A stretch of DNA of 45,527 nt from Bacteroidales bacterium (GTDB taxonomy: Bacteria; Bacteroidota; Bacteroidia; Bacteroidales; VadinHA17). The position numbers and the translations under genes were made by a program. The notes below the pieces were generated by a model. The model was not told where the DNA came from and made no database searches. It saw only the letters and a program-made list of their open reading frames with translations. Of the stretch, positions 7,560 through 13,700 are shown piece by piece; the first letter of the stretch is position 1; each line of letters begins with the position of its first letter. The stretch is taken from positions 1 through 45,527 of the forward strand of contig JALVJE010000015.1 of NCBI GenBank assembly GCA_027028505.1, in the 5' to 3' direction.

Positions 7560-7911
7560 TTTTTGAATGATGAATTTTGAATGCTGAATTCTGAATGGGT
7601 TCACGCAATGGGCGCAAAGTATTTCGCAATGAGCGCAGAGAAAGGCAAAAGGAAGGATGATAGACGAATGTCGAACGGTCGAAAAGTCTGAAAAGTCGGA
7701 AGAGTCTGAAAAGTGCAAAGAGCGAAGCGCGTAGCGCATAGAGTAGATCTACCTAGCACCTAGCACCCCGCCTTCGTACCGACTTGTCGGAACTTCGGCG
7801 GGCGAAGCCAGCACCCACTTTGTCCACCGAAGCCACCGGCGAAGGTGGAGCACCCTGCAACTTTTAACTTCTTTTCAACTCCAAACTCGTAACTCCAAAC
7901 TCGTAACTCTT
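7560..7911. repeat. Heptad and nonamer arrays in the methyltransferase-Rieske spacer
   Basis: The 7253-7962 spacer has no gene. Heptads: 7560-7594 (TTTTTGA, ATGATGA, ATTTTGA, ATGCTGA, ATTCTGA), 7641-7675 (AAAGGCA, AAAGGAA, GGATGAT, AGACGAA, TGTCGAA) and 7877-7911 (AACTCCA/AACTCGT alternating). Nonamers: 7686-7721 (GTCTGAAAA, GTCGGAAGA, GTCTGAAAA, GTGCAAAGA). Between 7760 and 7860 are short hairpins such as CCGACTTGTCGG and TCCACC/GGTGGA. Confidence 0.8.
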
Positions 7912-7949
7912 TTTTCCCTTCCCATTGTTCCGGTTTCTTTTTTCTCTGT

Positions 7950-7957
7950 TATCTTTA
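7950..7957 (+). promoter_or_regulatory. -7 element (TATCTTTA) for the Rieske gene
   Basis: Matches TAnnTTT with an A at the last position. A TTG at 7925-7927 lies 22 bp upstream, suitable as the -33 element. The ATG at 7963 follows only 5 nt later, suggesting a leaderless or nearly leaderless mRNA. Confidence 0.5.
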
Positions 7958-7962
7958 CGGTC

Positions 7963-8373
7963 ATGATCCGGGAGAATGGCAGCGGGACGATGGGACGGCG
8001 ACGCTTTGCGGGGCTGGTAGGAGGCATTCTGCTGGGTTTCCTGGCCCTGCTGACAGGCCGCATGACGCGCCGCACCCGGCACCTCAAAGAGAAAAAGAAC
8101 ATCCTCCTGCCGGCCGGCCTGCCGGAAGGGATCTCCTTCGCCGAAGGGATCATCGTCGTGCGGAAGGGAGAGCGGCTGACCTTCCTCTCCTCCCGATGCA
8201 CCCACCTGGGATGCCGCATCTCGGAGAGCATTGACGGTCATCTGCAGTGCCCCTGCCACGGGTCGGAGTTTGCCGCAGACGGCTCGGTGATCAAAGGACC
8301 GGCAACGAAAGGGCTGAAGCAGTTGGCATGGAAAAAGGATAAAGACACCGGACGCTTTGAAGTAGAACTGTGA
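7963..8373 (+). CDS. Rieske [2Fe-2S] protein
   Basis: A 136-residue membrane-anchored iron-sulfur protein expected to take electrons from quinol at the Qo site of a cytochrome b. Residues about 11-33 form a hydrophobic anchor preceded by GRRRF, which resembles a twin-arginine signal. The cluster ligands are intact: CTHLGC and CPCHGS, i.e. two Cys, two His and the two Cys of the stabilising disulfide. The next gene is a cytochrome b fused to a multihaem c domain, so the two very probably form one quinol-oxidising complex. They are separated by 284 bp of repeats rather than the few bases expected in an operon. Confidence 0.9.
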   Translation: MIRENGSGTMGRRRFAGLVGGILLGFLALLTGRMTRRTRHLKEKKNILLPAGLPEGISFAEGIIVVRKGERLTFLSSRCTHLGCRISESIDGHLQCPCHGSEFAADGSVIKGPATKGLKQLAWKKDKDTGRFEVEL

Positions 8374-8380
8374 CAGAAAA

Positions 8381-8500
8381 GAACGGGATACAGGCGGTTT
8401 GAGGTTTGATGCGCCTGCGGCGCGTTTGTGGTTTGAGGTTTGATACAGCCTAAGGCTGCGTTTGAGGTTTGAATTGTTTCAGGTTTCAGGTTCCAGGTTC
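8381..8500. repeat. Mini-hairpin repeat block, inverted partner of 13493-13613
   Basis: Alternates a GTTTGAGGTTTGAT linker with short hairpins whose stems differ: GCGCC/GGCGC and AGCC/GGCT. The reverse complement of 13493-13613 aligns end to end, except that the latter carries one more hairpin-linker unit. Confidence 0.8.
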
Positions 8501-8549
8501 CAGGTTTCAGGTTTCAGGTTCCAGGTTCCAGGTTCCAGGTTCCAGGTTA
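8480..8549. repeat. Heptad array, 10 units of CAGGTTY
   Basis: Ten perfectly phased units CAGGTTC/CAGGTTT (the last CAGGTTA), between the Rieske and cytochrome genes. Confidence 0.95.
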
Positions 8550-8601
8550 GGACCTGTTGAAAAGATGTTTGAGGTTTAGGGTTCATAATTAAATTGTTCG
8601 T

Positions 8602-8633
8602 CCCCGTCCGACCGGACGGTCGTCCGGGCGGGG
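8602..8633. repeat. 32-bp GC-rich palindromic element
   Basis: CCCCGTCCG...CGGGCGGGG hairpin. A near-identical sequence in the opposite orientation is at 13208-13238. It resembles the 28-bp palindromes in its outer arms. Confidence 0.6.
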
Positions 8634-8657
8634 ATCATCGATCATCATTCATCGTTC

Positions 8658-11396
8658 GTGAAAGTTTTAAGGCATACATATCGCTTGCTGTTGCGTGACA
8701 CCTTCGGGGCATATGCCCTGGCGGCGCTGGCGGTGGTGATCCTCTCGGGGATCGGTCTGGCCATCCCCTATGATGCCGGCGCTCCTCTGGCCTCGGTGCG
8801 GGGCATGATGATCTACAACCCGGCAGCCTCCTGGCTGCGCAACCTGCATTACTGGAGCGCGCAGCTCTTCCTGGTGCTGGTGTTGCTGCACATGTGGGAG
8901 CAGCTGAAGGACGACGGCGAGCGTTTCGTCAGTGGCGGCATGTGGCTGCGCCTCATCCTCTCCCTGCCCTTTCTCCTGTTTGCCATGCTCAGCGGCTTCA
9001 TCCTCAAAGGCGACGCCGACAGTCTGCAGGCGCAGCGTATCCTCGCCGACCTGCTGGGGCGCATCCCGTGGGCCGGCAACACGCTGTCCTATTTCTTCCT
9101 GGGGCGGGAGGGTTCCTTCGGCATCCTCTACATGCAGCACATCGCCGTGGCCACGCTCATCGTGGTGCTCGTCACCGTCGAGCATGCCCGGCGGCTGTGG
9201 CCGGCGGCGCGGCCTTTTGCGGTGGTGCTTGGGGTCACAGCGGTGGCCTCTTTCTTCCTCGTCGCCCCCCTGCACGACCCCCATGACCCCGTGCTCAAGG
9301 GACCGTGGTACTTCGTGGGTCTGCAGGAGATCCTCCACTGGATGCACCGTCCCGGATACGCTCTCTACCTGCTGCTCCTGCTGCTGACGCTCCTGTGGGC
9401 CCTGCCCGTGATGCGGCTGCGTCCCTCTCTGTGGGCCAAGCACCTGCTGGTGGCATTGGTAGTGGTATATGGTCTGCTCACTATCACCGGCTACTATTTC
9501 CGGGGCGAGGCCTGGCAGTGGCACAATCCCCTGGCACATGCCTGGCATGGCAGCGGCCGTCTCACCGCCGACGCCTCGCTGGTGCGGTCGCTGCTCACAC
9601 CGCAGCACCTCTCCCCCGTCGACAGCCTGCCGGCCTCCCGCGACGAGGGTTGTATCTCCTGCCATGGTGGCACCCACGGCTATGCCGCAGCCCATGACCC
9701 TGCCGCCATCGGCTGTTCCTCCTGCCACCTGGGCGACCCTTACACTGCCGACAAAAGGCGGGCCCACCGCTCCATGGTGCTGGTGCCGGGCAACCTGCAG
9801 GAGGCTCGTCTCACCTGCGGCACGGCACAGTGCCACCCCGACATATCCACCCGCATACACTCCTCGCTGATGGCCTCCCTCAGCGGCATGATCGCCGTGG
9901 ACAAGTACGTCTTCGGCGAACGCAGCGATCCCGACGGCCACTACGATGTGGAAGCACTGAAGAAGAAGAGAAAGCTCACGGCGGCAGAGAGCCATCTGCA
10001 GAACCTCTGTGTCTCCTGCCACCTGGGGAATCCCAAAAAAGAGCCCGCCCGCATCAGCGGGGAGCGCCGCGGCGGCGGCTGCAACGCCTGCCACCTCAAC
10101 CACAGCGACACCTCCTGGCACGAGTGGCAAGCCTACACCGCCGGAGGCCGGCAGGAGGAGCTCCTCCCCCGCCACCACCCCTCCCTGACGCTGGACATCT
10201 CCGACAACCACTGTTTCGGCTGCCACAGCCGCTCGGGACGCATTTCTACCAATTACGAGGGATGGCACGAGACCTTCCTCACGGCCAAAGAGATGCCCGA
10301 CAGCAGCCGGTACCGTCTGCTGGAGGACGGCCGCGTCTTTGTAAAAAAGCCCGATGATGTGCACCACGCCGCCGGCATGGAGTGTGTCGACTGCCACACC
10401 TCCTACGAGCTGATGGGCGATCACAAGGCCTACCTGCATGAGGAGGACCAGGTACGGATACGTTGCGAGGACTGCCATACGGACCAGGCCCGGCCGGTGG
10501 TCGCCCGCAGCAACCTGGACGATGAGACCGCCAGGATCGCCGACCTGCGGCACTTTACAGGAGACACCGTTATTACCGGCGTGCGGTCGGCCACGCCCCT
10601 GCTTAACGTGCTGCCTGGCGACAGCGGCTACGTGCTGCGCACCAAGAGTACGGGGAAGGTGTTACCGCTGACCGCGCCGGCAGCCGTCTGCAGCCGCACG
10701 GGAGTACACGGCGACGTGGCCTGCAGCGCCTGTCACACCGCCTGGGCGCCTTCATGCCTGGGGTGTCACACGGCCTACGAGCCCCGCACGCGGGGCTACG
10801 ACATGCTGCACGGCGACCGCCCCATGCAGGGCACATGGGTGGAGTATGCGGGACTGATGAACGCCGACGCACCGGCCCTGGGTGTACGTACACGCAACAG
10901 CCAGCGCGAGATTGTGACCGTCATCCCCGGCATGGTGCTGACGGTGGACACAGCCAGCTACCCCCGAGGGACACCCCACGACACGCTCTTCCGCCGCCTC
11001 TTCGCTCCCACGGAAGCCCACACCACCATGGCCAAAGGACGTACCTGCAGGTCCTGCCACAACGACCCGCAGGCGCTGGGATTCGGGAAGGGAACGCTCA
11101 CCTATGATACCGCCGGTGACCACGGCCGCTGGACCTTCGTGCCCCAGTACCCGCCCCTGCCCCAGGACGGTCTGGCGGAGGATGCCTGGACGGCTTTCCT
11201 GCAGGGACGCACGGGAGCCGTGAGCACACGCAGCAACGTGCGGCCTTTCACCGTCAAAGAGCAGCAGCACATTCTTACCGTGGGAGCCTGCCTCACCTGC
11301 CACAAAGAAGACTCAGAGGTCATGCGCAGGAGCCTCTCAGAGTGGAAAAAGGTATGGGAGGGAAGGAGTGAGAAATGTGTGGTGCCGGGGTTTTAG
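8658..11396 (+). CDS. Cytochrome b fused to a dodecahaem c domain
   Basis: A 912-residue predicted electron-transfer protein. Residues 1-290 are a bc-type cytochrome b: about seven membrane helices, haem b ligand pairs H64/H78 (13 residues between) and H161/H176 (14 between, as in b6), and GPWYFVGLQE at about 215, in the place of the PEWY motif of the Qo site. Residues about 325-912 are periplasmic with eleven CXXCH haem sites (CISCH, CSSCH, CVSCH, CNACH, CFGCH, CVDCH, CEDCH, CSACH, CLGCH, CRSCH, CLTCH) and one CX4CH (CGTAQCH). With the Rieske protein upstream this should pass electrons from quinol through a built-in haem wire to a periplasmic acceptor. The start is GTG; no ATG fits. The final G of the TAG stop begins a heptad array. 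Confidence 0.9.
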   Translation: MKVLRHTYRLLLRDTFGAYALAALAVVILSGIGLAIPYDAGAPLASVRGMMIYNPAASWLRNLHYWSAQLFLVLVLLHMWEQLKDDGERFVSGGMWLRLILSLPFLLFAMLSGFILKGDADSLQAQRILADLLGRIPWAGNTLSYFFLGREGSFGILYMQHIAVATLIVVLVTVEHARRLWPAARPFAVVLGVTAVASFFLVAPLHDPHDPVLKGPWYFVGLQEILHWMHRPGYALYLLLLLLTLLWALPVMRLRPSLWAKHLLVALVVVYGLLTITGYYFRGEAWQWHNPLAHAWHGSGRLTADASLVRSLLTPQHLSPVDSLPASRDEGCISCHGGTHGYAAAHDPAAIGCSSCHLGDPYTADKRRAHRSMVLVPGNLQEARLTCGTAQCHPDISTRIHSSLMASLSGMIAVDKYVFGERSDPDGHYDVEALKKKRKLTAAESHLQNLCVSCHLGNPKKEPARISGERRGGGCNACHLNHSDTSWHEWQAYTAGGRQEELLPRHHPSLTLDISDNHCFGCHSRSGRISTNYEGWHETFLTAKEMPDSSRYRLLEDGRVFVKKPDDVHHAAGMECVDCHTSYELMGDHKAYLHEEDQVRIRCEDCHTDQARPVVARSNLDDETARIADLRHFTGDTVITGVRSATPLLNVLPGDSGYVLRTKSTGKVLPLTAPAAVCSRTGVHGDVACSACHTAWAPSCLGCHTAYEPRTRGYDMLHGDRPMQGTWVEYAGLMNADAPALGVRTRNSQREIVTVIPGMVLTVDTASYPRGTPHDTLFRRLFAPTEAHTTMAKGRTCRSCHNDPQALGFGKGTLTYDTAGDHGRWTFVPQYPPLPQDGLAEDAWTAFLQGRTGAVSTRSNVRPFTVKEQQHILTVGACLTCHKEDSEVMRRSLSEWKKVWEGRSEKCVVPGF

Positions 11397-11514
11397 TTGC
11401 GAGTATCGAGTTGGGGGTATCGAGTATCGAGTTGAGAGTATCGAGTTAAGAGTATCGAGTTGCGGGTATCGGGTATCGAGTTGCGAGTTGCGAGTATCGG
11501 GTTGCCGGTTATCG
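11396..11514. repeat. Heptad array, 17 units, starting at the cytochrome stop codon
   Basis: Units GTTGCGA, GTATCGA, GTTGGGG, GTATCGG and so on, in unbroken 7-bp phase from the last base of the stop codon. After 11514 a 10-bp periodic stretch (ATCGCTTCATCGCTTT) follows to about 11540. Confidence 0.93.
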
Positions 11515-11624
11515 CTTCATCGCTTTATCGCTTCATCGATATTTGTTCGTGGTTGGTGGTTTACTCTAGGTTTGTTGTTTATTCCGGCAGAGTTCTTTTT
11601 CTTTGCAGGAAAAGGAGAAAGATC

Positions 11625-12665
11625 ATGAACCTTTTGTGGGCGGCGCTGGCGGTATTTGTGTTGAACGTACCTTTCGGGTACTGGCGGGAGCATGTACCGA
11701 AGCTGTCGGCGCAGTGGTTCCTGGCGATCCATATTCCTGTGCCTTTCGTTATCGCCATGCGGTTTCTTTTCCGTCTGGGCTTTCAGCTGTACACCTATCC
11801 CGCGATGGTCGGCGCCTTTTTCTTCGGTCAGTGGTTCGGAGGCTGGCTGTACAAACGGCTGGCCGGGAAATACCTGCTCTCCGGAAATATGCTGCGTGAT
11901 CTTTTGCTTATCCCGGTACGGAGTGAGAAAGTAAAGAAAAAACCGGTCCTGATCCTGAAGGCCGGCAACACCTATCCTAAGATCGTATGGGAGTATGGTG
12001 ATTTCGAGGACTGGATCCATGCCAAACTGTTCCGCAGGGAGCCGCTGGAGGTACTGGAGGTGTTCCGTGACGAGGCGGAGATGCCCGATCCCACCCACTA
12101 TGCCGGCTTCATCATCACCGGCTCGCACGACGATGTCACCGATCATGCGCCATGGGTGGAGCGGCTGGCAGGATATGTGATGTACCTGATGGAACGTGGG
12201 CTGCCGGTGCTGGGCATCTGCTTCGGTCATCAGTTGCTGGCATACGCCGGCGGCGGCAGCGTGAAGGACCACCCCGGTGGGCAGGAGCTGGGTACCGTGA
12301 CCATCCGGCGCACGGAAGGGACAAAAAAAGACCCGCTCCTCCGGGGCCTGCCCAGGTCGTTCCCGGCCCATGTCAACCATGCCCAGACCGTAGAGCGTCT
12401 GCCGGAGGGGGCCGTCGTGCTGGCTTACAACGATTTTGAGAAAACCCACGCCTTCCGTCTGGGAGAGCAGGCCTGGGGCGTGCAGTTCCACCCCGAATAC
12501 ACGGGTGACATCATGCGGGCCCAGATACGGGAACAGTATGACGCCGTGAAGAAAAGCGGCCGTGACCCGGAGAAATTGCTGCAGGAGGTATCGGACAAAG
12601 ACCACGGCAGGCTGGTGCTGAGGAATTTTGTGAGGATCTGCCGGAATAAGGAGCGAAGTAAGTAG
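11625..12665 (+). CDS. Membrane domain fused to class I glutamine amidotransferase
   Basis: A 346-residue two-part protein. Residues 1-95 hold three hydrophobic helices (MNLLWAALAVFVLNVPFGYW, WFLAIHIPVPFVIAMRF, YPAMVGAFFFGQWFGGWLY) and resemble a small membrane protein that I associate with Bacteroidota as a free-standing gene. Residues about 106-335 are a GMP-synthase-like amidotransferase domain with nucleophile C199 in GICFGHQLLA and H289/E291 in VQFHPEY, so the catalytic triad is complete. The ammonia acceptor is unknown; such stand-alone domains include gamma-glutamyl hydrolases. I start at 11625 (AAAGGAGAAAGATC before ATG) because the 55 extra residues of the ORF track are translated heptad repeat. 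The stop codon TAG lies inside a 78-bp direct repeat. Confidence 0.8.
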   Translation: MNLLWAALAVFVLNVPFGYWREHVPKLSAQWFLAIHIPVPFVIAMRFLFRLGFQLYTYPAMVGAFFFGQWFGGWLYKRLAGKYLLSGNMLRDLLLIPVRSEKVKKKPVLILKAGNTYPKIVWEYGDFEDWIHAKLFRREPLEVLEVFRDEAEMPDPTHYAGFIITGSHDDVTDHAPWVERLAGYVMYLMERGLPVLGICFGHQLLAYAGGGSVKDHPGGQELGTVTIRRTEGTKKDPLLRGLPRSFPAHVNHAQTVERLPEGAVVLAYNDFEKTHAFRLGEQAWGVQFHPEYTGDIMRAQIREQYDAVKKSGRDPEKLLQEVSDKDHGRLVLRNFVRICRNKERSK

Positions 12666-12738
12666 GTCGAACGGTCAAAAGTCCAAGGGTCGAAAAGTGG
12701 AAAAAGTATGAAGAGTGGGAAGAGTGTGAAGAGTCAGC
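12661..12738. repeat. 78-bp direct repeat, copy 1, covering the GATase stop codon
   Basis: Matches 13003-13080 at 76 of 78 positions in the same orientation. Internally it has a 9-bp period (GTATGAAGA, GTGGGAAGA, GTGTGAAGA). The TAG at 12663-12665 ends the upstream gene. Confidence 0.9.
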
Positions 12739-12764
12739 GATGAGCAGTGAGCGATGAGAGATGA

Positions 12765-12797
12765 GTCCTTCGGTACGCCTGCGGCTACTCAGGAACC
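12765..12797. repeat. Single copy of the 34-bp dispersed repeat
   Basis: GTCCTTCGGTACGCC and GGCTACTCAGGAACC arms as in 3388-3489, one base shorter. Confidence 0.8.
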
Positions 12798-12798
12798 G

Positions 12799-12960
12799 GC
12801 CTTGAGAAGCCCCGAAGGGGCGTAAGCAACCAGGATCGGGCGTAGCCCGATCATCATTGGTACAATAATTCCATAGCCCTGTAAGGGCGAAAGCAAAAGA
12901 TGAGATTGCCGACCCCAGCGGGGTCGTAGTCAGGTAGCCGCAGTTACGTCTGCGGTTAAA
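12799..12960. repeat. REP-like cluster of five hairpins
   Basis: Five small hairpins with unrelated stems but similar size: CCCC/GGGG (loop GAA), GATCGGGC/GCCCGATC (loop GTA), GCCCT/AGGGC (loop GTA), CGACCCC/GGGGTCG (loop AGC) and CCGCAG/CTGCGG. The stretch from 12666 to 13690 contains no gene. Confidence 0.75.
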
Positions 12961-13002
12961 GGCATGTCCACCACACCCAACCCCAGCGAGTTTGAAGAAA
13001 GA

Positions 13003-13105
13003 AGTAGGTCGAACGGTCAAAAGTCCAAGGGTCGAAAAGTGGAAAAAGTATGAAGAGTGGGAAGAGTGGAAAGAGTCAGCAATGAGCGATGAGCAATGAG
13101 CGATG
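13003..13105. repeat. 78-bp direct repeat, copy 2, followed by a heptad array
   Basis: Copy 2 (13003-13080) is not attached to any gene. It continues into four units alternating AGCAATG and AGCGATG (13078-13105). Confidence 0.9.
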
Positions 13106-13182
13106 AGTCAACCCAACTTTTAACTTTAGCGCATTTTAACTTTTAACTCCTCTCAACTCCACACTCTAAGTACTCCACATGC

Positions 13183-13281
13183 CGCAAATCTCCGATTTGC
13201 GAGCATCCCCGCCCGGACGACCGTCCGTTCGGACGGGCTCGTCACTCTAACGAGATTGAAAATCTCGAGAGTGACGGGACT
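13183..13281. repeat. Paired-hairpin element, copy i
   Basis: First hairpin CGCAAATC/GATTTGCG, linker AGCATCC, an embedded GC-rich palindrome (13208-13238), second hairpin GTCACTCT/AGAGTGAC with inner CGAGATT/AATCTCG, and end GGGACT. Copies ii and iii keep the linker and end but change the stems. Confidence 0.75.
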
Positions 13282-13296
13282 CCACACTTCTAATAT

Positions 13297-13350
13297 AGGT
13301 ATTTAAATACCTATTTAATTACCTATTTAAAAACCTATTTAAATAGGTAT
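13297..13350. repeat. AT-rich 12-bp palindromic array, second copy
   Basis: Same plan as 1070-1122: AGGTATTTAAAT, three ACCTATTTAANN units, then AGGTAT. No gene starts beside it and no clear -7 element follows, so here it is an orphan. Confidence 0.8.
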
Positions 13351-13407
13351 TTCTTTGCGTGCGGCGATTTAAAGATCCGGCCTACAACCCCCTGGAACAT
13401 GAAATGC

Positions 13408-13493
13408 CGAAATGATCAAAATCTTTGATTTTGTAATCATTTCGAGCATCCTCGAAAAACAACGAAAATCGAAGATTTTCTGTTTTCGGGACC
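13408..13493. repeat. Paired-hairpin element, copy ii
   Basis: First hairpin CGAAATGAT/ATCATTTCG with inner AAAATC/GATTTT, linker AGCATCC, second hairpin CGAAAA/TTTTCG with inner GAAAATC/GATTTTC, end GGGACC. Confidence 0.75.
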
Positions 13494-13613
13494 TGAAACC
13501 TGGAACCTGAAACAATTCAGACCTAAAACGCAGCCGCAGGCTGCATCAAACCTCAAACACAGCCGTAGGCTGTATCAAACTTCAAACCACAAACGCGCCG
13601 CAGGCGCCTCAAA
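13493..13613. repeat. Mini-hairpin repeat block, inverted partner of 8381-8500
   Basis: Three short hairpins (CAGCC/GGCTG twice and GCGCC/GGCGC) separated by CAAACCTCAAAC-type linkers, and CCTGGAACCTGAAAC, the complement of CAGGTTY units. Confidence 0.8.
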
Positions 13614-13616
13614 TCC

Positions 13617-13692
13617 CGTAAAACTGCAACTGCAGTTTTACGAGGATCCTCGCAATTCTAACGAGATCATTGATCTCGAGAATTGCGGGACC
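13617..13692. repeat. Paired-hairpin element, copy iii
   Basis: First hairpin CGTAAAACTGCA/TGCAGTTTTACG, linker AGGATCC, second hairpin CGCAATTCT/AGAATTGCG with inner CGAGATCA/TGATCTCG, end GGGACC. It lies 8 bp past the GH97 stop codon but has no T run, so it is not a classical terminator. Confidence 0.75.
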
Positions 13693-13700
13693 ACAAACCC

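Noticed and set aside
8667-10553. 628-residue antisense ORF
   Set aside because: It is the complement of the cytochrome gene, whose haem motifs prove the plus strand; high GC creates long shadow frames.
11460-11624. N-terminal extension of the GATase fusion
   Set aside because: It translates a heptad repeat and a good ribosome site precedes the internal ATG at 11625.
13617-13692. Terminator of the GH97 gene
   Set aside because: Strong hairpins but no T run on the minus strand, and the same structure recurs away from genes.
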